Shown here piece after piece: positions 4,555 through 9,247 of a stretch of 9,247 nt of DNA. The notes beneath the pieces were generated by a model. That model saw only the letters and a list, made by a program, of their open reading frames with translations, was not told where the DNA came from and did not search any database. The position numbers and the translations under genes were made by a program. The stretch covers positions 1 to 9,247 of the forward strand of contig JACQGS010000209.1 of assembly GCA_016199405.1 (NCBI GenBank), read 5' to 3'. The stretch is from Chloroflexota bacterium (lineage in GTDB: Bacteria; Chloroflexota; Anaerolineae; UBA4142). Numbering within the stretch: position 1 is the first letter of the stretch; each line of letters opens with the position of its first letter.

Positions 4555-6084
4555 TCACTGCGCACAACGAATACCAACGATGTCGAACCAATAGTCTGGT
4601 TTGTACCCGCTGCCCCGAACAGCTGCGCGCGCATGATTCGGAAATATGTTCCACGAACCTCCGCGCACAACCCGAAATTGTCCTGCTGACGGTCCTGTTG
4701 GGTTCCTTGATATGTTGCTAGCCTGAAAAACAGAATAGTATCCTTGATCGTACCAATCGGACACCCATTCCCAAACATTTCCAAGCATATCCAACGCGCC
4801 ATATGGACTTGCTCCGTTTGGATAATTTCCCACAGGAGAAGTGTCCGCATACCCATCGTCGACACTCTCGCTCTTCCAGTCGAAAAAACAATTCTTGTCG
4901 CAGAAATTCAGTCTCGTCCCATCCAAATTGTTTCCCCAAGGATAGATCCGCCCATCTGTTCCACGCGCAGATTTCTCCCATTGCGCTTCTGTTGGTAGAC
5001 GTTTCCCCGCCCAATTACAAAAAGCTTCTGCATCATTCCACGAGATATTGAGGACTGGATAATTCTCAAACCTGGGGGCGCCGTAGTAGGATATGCGCGA
5101 GTTAGAACTCGTGGGGTCAGGCGGCTTGCATTTTCCGGCGTCCACGCATTTCTTGTATAGTGCGTTTGTCACTTCGTATTTGTCAATCCAGAACGCGTCC
5201 AAGTAAACCGTGTGCTGTGGCTTTTCATCGGCGTATGCATCTTTGTCCGCATCACTGCTTCCCATTAAGAATTCGCCGGCAGGAACGTACACCATCGTCG
5301 CGCCATCTATAGAAGAGATTTTGATGGAGCCAATTCCCAAAGTTGGAGTTGGCGTTGGTGTGCGGGTTGGTGTTGCTGTCGGTACACGCGTTGGCGTCAA
5401 AGTGGAGGAAAGCGTTGGCACAAGCGTAGCAGTCGGCAGCAAAGTTGGCGGCAGGGCAATGGCTTGCGTGGGCGTGCGCGTCAAAGCCGGAACTACCGTG
5501 CTCGTCGGAGCGGAGGCGATACTCGACACCAAGTTTGACAGAATGGAAAACAGTCCAAAGCAAATGACAACCACAAGAACAAGCGCGCCAACCACGCCCG
5601 CAATCGTGAGCGCGGTTCGCCAAGGGAAATGAAACGCTGGCAATTCACGCGGCGTAAGTAGTTCGGTTTGCGCGGGTGCGCGCGGCGTTATTCCTAATCC
5701 TTTTGTGAGCAAATCATGCAATGCATCATCGTACCGTCCAACAAAATTGATGTTGAGTATGTGCATTAGCCGATCAGGTACGTCGCATGGCTTGGCAATC
5801 ACCGGAATAATTCGCGGGCGACCTTTACGAGTTCTATTCATTACGATCGCCATATCAATTTCCCATTCGCACCAATCCGATTTCAGCGCATCCGGCGAGA
5901 ATATCGGAATGTAGACATCGCACTCTTTCAACCCGCGCTCAATTCGGGAGGGGATGCTATCTCCGGGATTCACTGAGTGCGCGTCCAAGAAACCATTCAA
6001 CCCGCTTGCACGCAGGTCCTTGCTCAGCTTTCTGGCGAACTCGATGTCTTTCCAAGAATGTGTGATGAAAAATTTTTGTGGCAT
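4555..6084 (-). CDS. TIR domain - transmembrane - FGE-sulfatase (SUMF1) fold protein
   Basis: A 509-residue protein. Residues 1-135 form a TIR domain: FFITHSWKD strand A, a BB-loop region at 36-50, and SDWCEWEI with E75 at the usual catalytic Glu position of NAD-cleaving TIR enzymes. A hydrophobic helix spans about 157-181, followed by a Thr/Pro linker (192-249) and an FGE-sulfatase/SUMF1 domain at about 254-509 (MVYVPAGEFLMGSSDAD, KRLPTEAQWEKSARG, LDMLGNVWEWVSDWYD, RVVRGGSWN, C-terminal VGIRCA). The cysteines used by true formylglycine-generating enzymes after RGGS are absent, so it is more likely a ligand-binding C-type-lectin-like fold. The expected topology is TIR inside, FGE outside: a one-piece receptor. 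The start is the second of two adjacent ATGs (6084), 5 bases after GGAGG; a GTG at 6096 and the ATG at 6087 are alternatives. It starts 12 bases after the glycoside hydrolase stop, so co-transcription is likely. The TIR output (NADase or scaffold) is not proven by sequence. Confidence 0.88.
   Translation of the reverse strand: MPQKFFITHSWKDIEFARKLSKDLRASGLNGFLDAHSVNPGDSIPSRIERGLKECDVYIPIFSPDALKSDWCEWEIDMAIVMNRTRKGRPRIIPVIAKPCDVPDRLMHILNINFVGRYDDALHDLLTKGLGITPRAPAQTELLTPRELPAFHFPWRTALTIAGVVGALVLVVVICFGLFSILSNLVSSIASAPTSTVVPALTRTPTQAIALPPTLLPTATLVPTLSSTLTPTRVPTATPTRTPTPTPTLGIGSIKISSIDGATMVYVPAGEFLMGSSDADKDAYADEKPQHTVYLDAFWIDKYEVTNALYKKCVDAGKCKPPDPTSSNSRISYYGAPRFENYPVLNISWNDAEAFCNWAGKRLPTEAQWEKSARGTDGRIYPWGNNLDGTRLNFCDKNCFFDWKSESVDDGYADTSPVGNYPNGASPYGALDMLGNVWEWVSDWYDQGYYSVFQASNISRNPTGPSAGQFRVVRGGSWNIFPNHARAAVRGSGYKPDYWFDIVGIRCAQ
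5338..5511 (-). repeat. Thr/Pro-coding low-complexity linker in the TIR-FGE gene
   Basis: A degenerate hexamer-like repeat (GTTGGN on the plus strand) encodes runs such as PTATPTRTPTPTPT at residues 192-249. Such linkers are typical of extracytoplasmic spacers in Chloroflexota and fit a rigid stalk between the membrane helix and the FGE domain. The TPR protein has a shorter version (TATPLPTPTE). Confidence 0.75.
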
Positions 6085-6096
6085 CATTGCCTCCAC

Positions 6097-7815
6097 TCAT
6101 CTATTCGTCTGAATACGCTGTGTCCGCGTTCGTTTTCTTCTCCAAACGATCCCCGCGACTGCAAGACTAACTGACGATACGACTATCAAAACTCTCCTCT
6201 CCCACCACGCATTCCCTCTCTGCACCACAAACCCATTCACCGCCACTGGTGCGCGCGTCACCGTAATCATCGCGCGATGCATGCCGTCGTCTAAATCGCG
6301 CGCAAGCGCGATGCGCCCCCCAACGCCGGCGTCCGTGCGCCACAATTCTATCTCACGCGGCGGCGCATCGTCAACCTGCACGCGCACCGCGCCGCCGTAC
6401 GGATTTTGCTTGACGACCAAATTCAAATCCGTGCCGCGAAAAACAAAACTCACCGAATCACCCAATCTCCCAATTCTGTACTCATCAAAATATGCAGTGG
6501 GATCAACCCGCGTTTCCCAACTGCCGCGCCAATCCATCGCCCAATGCCCCGCGCTGTGAAAGCCAATGCCGACCCACCGCGCGCGCGGAATGTAATCTTG
6601 CATCGCCGCGTAGACCGGCAACGCGCGAAAATCCGGCTCGACCATCCGGAAATAATAAAACGGCTGATTCTTTTCGCGGTCATCCACGCGGCGGAAAAAC
6701 CAATACATCATCCCGCCCATCCAGGGCCATTCGTTTTCCGCGCGGTCGTACGCGAGCCACGCATAACGCGCCTGCCGCGATTCGTTTACTCGACCGTACG
6801 GCGCGTCCGCAAATTCCGCCGGCAATACATTCCAGCCGATCTCCATCGCCCAAATCGGCGTGCCCGCATCGCCGTTCTTGACCATGATCTCGCGCAATTG
6901 AATTGGACGCGAAAAGTTGATGCGGTCTTCTTCGTCGAGACGCCGGTCGCCGGGACCGGAGAACAAGCCGTAATCTTGCACCGCGAGAATATCGAAATAG
7001 CCGCGCGCGCCGGCATCGTACATTTGCTGCAAGAAAAGCCGGTCATTCAGATTGCGTCCATCTTCGGCAACGGTTTGCGCGAGTCCCGCGCTGATAATCA
7101 CCGCGCGCGGATCGGCGGCTTTTGCTCTTGTGTAACCAATTTTCAAGAGCCGAACGTACTCGTTCGCATCCACATCCTGCTCGCCCCATTCCGGATATAT
7201 ATTCGGCTCGTTCCAAATTTGATAAAAGTGAATCTTGCCTTGATAGCGCGCGACGACCGCCGCGACGAAATCGCCGTAATCGTCGAAATTATCCGGCGGC
7301 GCAAAATCGCCGCGCGCGCGCCCCTCGCGCCGGCTCCACGCCGGCGGATGATCGAGCCGCGCGACGATTTCCAGCCCGTACTCTTGCGCCAGTTCGACGA
7401 TGCGGTCGTACTTGTCCCAGGTCGGTTTCGAATACTTCACATCATAGAACTGCCCCTTGCCCGGCTTTTCGATATCTTCCCACGGAAATTCTTGGCGAAT
7501 CCAATGAAAGCCGGCATCGCGAATCATTTGCAGTGATCGCCGGATTTTTGCCTCTTCAACTTCTTGCTCCAAGAACACGTTCACGCCGAACGGATTCACG
7601 TCGGCATACTTCATCGGCGCAAAATCGGCGGTGTCGCGCGGCGGCTGAATGAACGAGAGCGCAAGATAGTACAGCCCTTTGACTTGCCACTCGGGGTCTT
7701 CTTCGCCAGTCCAATCGGCGATCGTTTGTCTGACACTGTCGCGCGCGAAATACGCGAAAAGCGCGAAAGACACAAAAATCGAGGCGACAATTAGCAACTT
7801 CTTCACGCTCGTCAT
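6097..7815 (-). CDS. Membrane-anchored clan-A-like glycoside hydrolase
   Basis: A 572-residue protein. An N-terminal hydrophobic segment (about 5-22) acts as signal or anchor. A TIM-barrel-like domain (about 70-415) contains WIRQEFPWEDIE, the acid/base motif YQIWNEPN (E203) and a probable nucleophile in PIWAMEIGWN (E325); the spacing of about 120 residues suits clan GH-A (GH5, GH39 and related). A beta-rich segment follows (about 420-535), then a second hydrophobic helix (about 543-559) and an Arg-rich tail, so the enzyme is probably held outside the membrane with the tail inside. The substrate cannot be read from the sequence. The start is given as the ATG at 7815; however, that ATG lies on a promoter -10 box, and GTG at 7806 (MKKLLIVAS...) may be the real, leaderless start. 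It is the first gene of the minus-strand run and is followed after 12 bases by the TIR-FGE gene. Confidence 0.83.
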   Translation of the reverse strand: MTSVKKLLIVASIFVSFALFAYFARDSVRQTIADWTGEEDPEWQVKGLYYLALSFIQPPRDTADFAPMKYADVNPFGVNVFLEQEVEEAKIRRSLQMIRDAGFHWIRQEFPWEDIEKPGKGQFYDVKYSKPTWDKYDRIVELAQEYGLEIVARLDHPPAWSRREGRARGDFAPPDNFDDYGDFVAAVVARYQGKIHFYQIWNEPNIYPEWGEQDVDANEYVRLLKIGYTRAKAADPRAVIISAGLAQTVAEDGRNLNDRLFLQQMYDAGARGYFDILAVQDYGLFSGPGDRRLDEEDRINFSRPIQLREIMVKNGDAGTPIWAMEIGWNVLPAEFADAPYGRVNESRQARYAWLAYDRAENEWPWMGGMMYWFFRRVDDREKNQPFYYFRMVEPDFRALPVYAAMQDYIPRARWVGIGFHSAGHWAMDWRGSWETRVDPTAYFDEYRIGRLGDSVSFVFRGTDLNLVVKQNPYGGAVRVQVDDAPPREIELWRTDAGVGGRIALARDLDDGMHRAMITVTRAPVAVNGFVVQRGNAWWERRVLIVVSSVSLAVAGIVWRRKRTRTQRIQTNR

Positions 7816-7822
7816 TTTACCA
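7814..7822 (-). promoter_or_regulatory. Extended -10 promoter of the glycoside hydrolase gene
   Basis: The minus strand reads TGGTAAAAT (TGn + TAAAAT) at 7822-7814. Its last bases are part of the ATG at 7815, so a transcript initiated 7 nt downstream would begin close to the in-frame GTG at 7806. The -35 region at 17-18 bases upstream is poor (TGCTTT), which an extended -10 can tolerate. Confidence 0.45.
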
Positions 7823-7850
7823 CAGGTAGCGAATGGAAAGCAGTTTCCCT

Positions 7851-7878
7851 GTCACTTGCCACTTGTCACCTGACACTT
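7851..7878. repeat. Heptamer array between the divergent genes
   Basis: Four 7-base units on the plus strand: GTCACTT, GCCACTT, GTCACCT, GACACTT. The consensus GYCACYT is close to the GYRRCYT units at 1316-1449. The array lies between the two divergent promoters, upstream of both the glycoside hydrolase and the methyltransferase genes. Confidence 0.72.
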
Positions 7879-7882
7879 TTTC

Positions 7883-7911
7883 TTGCCCGCCGCGCGCGGT
7901 TATGCTACAAT
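7883..7911 (+). promoter_or_regulatory. Promoter of the methyltransferase gene, leaderless
   Basis: TTGCCC (7883-7888) and TACAAT (7906-7911) are separated by 17 bases, and TGC precedes the -10 box, giving an extended -10 (TGCTACAAT). The expected transcription start, 6-7 bases later, coincides with the GTG start codon at 7918, and no Shine-Dalgarno is present. This points to a leaderless mRNA. Confidence 0.65.
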
Positions 7912-7917
7912 GCGCGC

Positions 7918-9247
7918 GTGGAACTCAATCGCATTTATTGCGCCGACTCGCGCGCGATGCGCGAAGTGGATGACAACTCCGTTCAGCTTGTCGTCACGTC
8001 GCCGCCGTACAACGTTGGCAAAGAGTACGCTCAGCATCGCGACGACATGGAATTGCGTGATTATCTCGCGTATCTGGAAGCGGCATGGAAAGAATGCCTG
8101 CGCGTGCTCGTGCCCGGCGGACGCATTGCGATCAATGTGGCGAACACCGGGCGCAAGCCGTACCTGCCGCTGAATGCACTCATCGCGCAACAAATGATTG
8201 ATCTCGGTTTTCTCATGCGCGGCGAAATTATTTGGGACAAAGGCGCCTGCCTGTCTGGAAACACCAAAGTCTTTGTGAAAAACCGACAGACCCGGATTAT
8301 CTCTTGTCGCCGCATCTCCGACCTGCATGACTACGGCGGCTGGCGAAGCGTAGACGTTGAGGCAGTTGACGCAGCGGGGCGACCATGTTGGAAACCAATC
8401 GTTGATCTCCGGGAGACCAAACACCAGACTGGTCGTGTAGTAACTTTCGCCGATGGGTCAGCTGTCACGGCAACATCGAACCACCGTTTTCCTCTTTCCA
8501 GTGGAACTCTGGTCTCTGCAAAAAAACTCCGCGTTGGCGATTGCATACAGCGTTCTCGCGAGACGCCTGATTTTGACGGCGAAATTCCCACCGCGTTCGC
8601 GACGGAATCTCTGGCATGGGCGTTGGGGCTCTATCTAGCCGAAGGTAGCATCAGCAATCGTACCGGACGCGGCATCCTTTCGATCTCCTACACGCTCAAC
8701 AAAGACGAGACCAAATGGGTCGAGCGCATCCGCGAGGCATGGACGCCTTTCGGTTGCACAGTCACCTATCGCACCGTTGAAAACAAAATCAAGGCAACTG
8801 TCTGCGGTCACATCGCGAGTGTCATCGTGCAACAGTTCATCGCCGGTGATATTGCGCGCAAAAAATTTCCACTAGACAGCGTGTTGCGTGCGCCGCGCAG
8901 CTGGCGTTCCGCCTTTCTCCAGGGTTGGCTAGACGGAGACGGATATTTCGACTCTCAAAATAGACGATGGGAAGGCGGCATCACTGGCGCGAATTTGAGA
9001 TTTATGCCGGTGATGTGCGCGCTCACGCGCTCGCTCGGGTTTCGCCTACATCACTCAGCCGGGTGGGCGACAGCGGACAGGACCGGTAAACGCCATCAGG
9101 TGATTCGATGGAAACTCTATCTTTCTGAGTCGTCACACCACAATGCGGTGAATTGGAACGCTGTTCAAATCAAAGAGATATCTGAGCGCAAGGCGCGTTT
9201 CTTCGATTTGGAATTGCCCGACGCTCCCCATCTCTTTGTTGTGGCGA
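7918..9247 (+). CDS. DNA methyltransferase (TSPPY class) interrupted by an intein, 3' end outside the window
   Basis: The frame is open from GTG 7918 to the window edge (443 codons). Residues 1-110 are the N-terminal part of a site-specific DNA methyltransferase of the N4-cytosine/N6-adenine group: catalytic motif IV VVTSPPYNVGKEY (TSPPY at 27-31), VLVPGGRIAINVAN at 63-76, GRKPY at 78-82, and RGEIIWDKGA at 101-110. In relatives I recall, WDKGA continues into SxGxSTAWGSW, so the host protein is cut at a conserved spot. From Cys111 the sequence becomes an intein. The AdoMet-binding FxGxG motif would lie in the unseen 3' part, which fits the order of beta-class enzymes (motif IV first). GTG 7918 is the start because the promoter sits directly upstream and homology begins at once. 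No endonuclease partner is visible, so it may be an orphan methyltransferase or part of a restriction system beyond the edge. Confidence 0.88.
   Translation, partial: MELNRIYCADSRAMREVDDNSVQLVVTSPPYNVGKEYAQHRDDMELRDYLAYLEAAWKECLRVLVPGGRIAINVANTGRKPYLPLNALIAQQMIDLGFLMRGEIIWDKGACLSGNTKVFVKNRQTRIISCRRISDLHDYGGWRSVDVEAVDAAGRPCWKPIVDLRETKHQTGRVVTFADGSAVTATSNHRFPLSSGTLVSAKKLRVGDCIQRSRETPDFDGEIPTAFATESLAWALGLYLAEGSISNRTGRGILSISYTLNKDETKWVERIREAWTPFGCTVTYRTVENKIKATVCGHIASVIVQQFIAGDIARKKFPLDSVLRAPRSWRSAFLQGWLDGDGYFDSQNRRWEGGITGANLRFMPVMCALTRSLGFRLHHSAGWATADRTGKRHQVIRWKLYLSESSHHNAVNWNAVQIKEISERKARFFDLELPDAPHLFVVA
8248..9247 (+). mobile_element. Intein with LAGLIDADG homing endonuclease, C-terminal splice junction outside the window
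   Basis: At least 333 residues, starting at Cys1 of CLSGNTKVFV (block A). Block B is VTATSNH with T76 and H79 (TxxH). The endonuclease part has two LAGLIDADG-like helices: ALGLYLAEG (125-133, acidic E132) and FLQGWLDGDGYF (223-234, acidic D231), with RKKFP (about 204-208) between them as a probable block D. RFFDLELPDAPHLFVVA (317-333) is block F. The terminal His-Asn and the +1 Cys/Ser/Thr are expected within about 10-15 residues beyond the edge. Both acidic LAGLIDADG residues are present and the frame is intact, so splicing and DNA cleavage may both be active. CGCG is scarcer than in the extein just before it, which fits recent horizontal arrival. Confidence 0.9.

Noticed and set aside
4555..6084. 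True formylglycine-generating enzyme (sulfatase activator)
   Set aside because: The two active-site cysteines after RGGS are absent and no sulfatase gene is nearby; the fold is probably used for binding.
6406..7536. Plus-strand open frame of 376 codons opposite the glycoside hydrolase
   Set aside because: Antisense shadow; the opposite strand carries WNEPN and other catalytic features.
7900..8424. Minus-strand open frame opposite the methyltransferase and intein start
   Set aside because: It crosses the extein/intein junction of the real plus-strand gene and has no recognisable domain.

Overview
The window looks like a GC-rich, CGCG-rich chromosomal segment from a Chloroflexota-like (Anaerolineae-type) bacterium, probably an environmental or metagenomic contig. 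The clues are Thr/Pro-rich 'TPTPTPT' linkers on surface proteins, a GT39-type glycosyltransferase with a C-terminal beta-sandwich, a DUF5678/retropepsin-like gene pair, many short period-7 repeats, and extended -10 promoters close to start codons. The assignment is inferred from style; no rRNA or other marker gene is present.

Layout: the first 7.8 kb are all on the minus strand. In transcription order they are a membrane-anchored clan-A-like glycoside hydrolase (7815 to 6097), a TIR / transmembrane / FGE-sulfatase-fold receptor-like protein (6084 to 4555), a 52-codon remnant of a GT39 gene (4485 to 4327), a ribbon-helix-helix-like + DUF5678 protein (4271 to 3900), a retropepsin-like aspartic protease overlapping it by 4 bases (3903 to 3487), a full-length GT39-like glycosyltransferase (3475 to 1448), and a membrane-anchored nine-repeat TPR protein (1283 to 81) followed by an intrinsic terminator (1 to 23). 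On the plus strand, from 7918 to the window edge, a DNA methyltransferase of the TSPPY class is interrupted after its WDKGA segment by an in-frame intein with two LAGLIDADG motifs. The window ends inside the intein, about where its block F lies.

The main points of interest are: (1) the intein-split methyltransferase, apparently expressed from a leaderless transcript; (2) the Toll-receptor-like order TIR-TM-linker-FGE, in which the FGE domain lacks the catalytic cysteines and its C-terminus resembles the variable region of diversity-generating retroelement targets; (3) a small DUF5678/protease operon with its own good sigma-70-like promoter, set between a GT39 gene and a 5'-end duplicate of that gene; (4) at least five arrays with period 7 but different sequences, three of which are translated in frame inside hydrophilic loops of the GT39 membrane protein, while two form a long inverted repeat next to the TPR gene promoter.

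The glycosyltransferase, glycoside hydrolase and TPR protein suggest an envelope or glycoconjugate role. The TIR-FGE protein and the methyltransferase suggest sensing or defence. That these parts work together is inference from proximity only.
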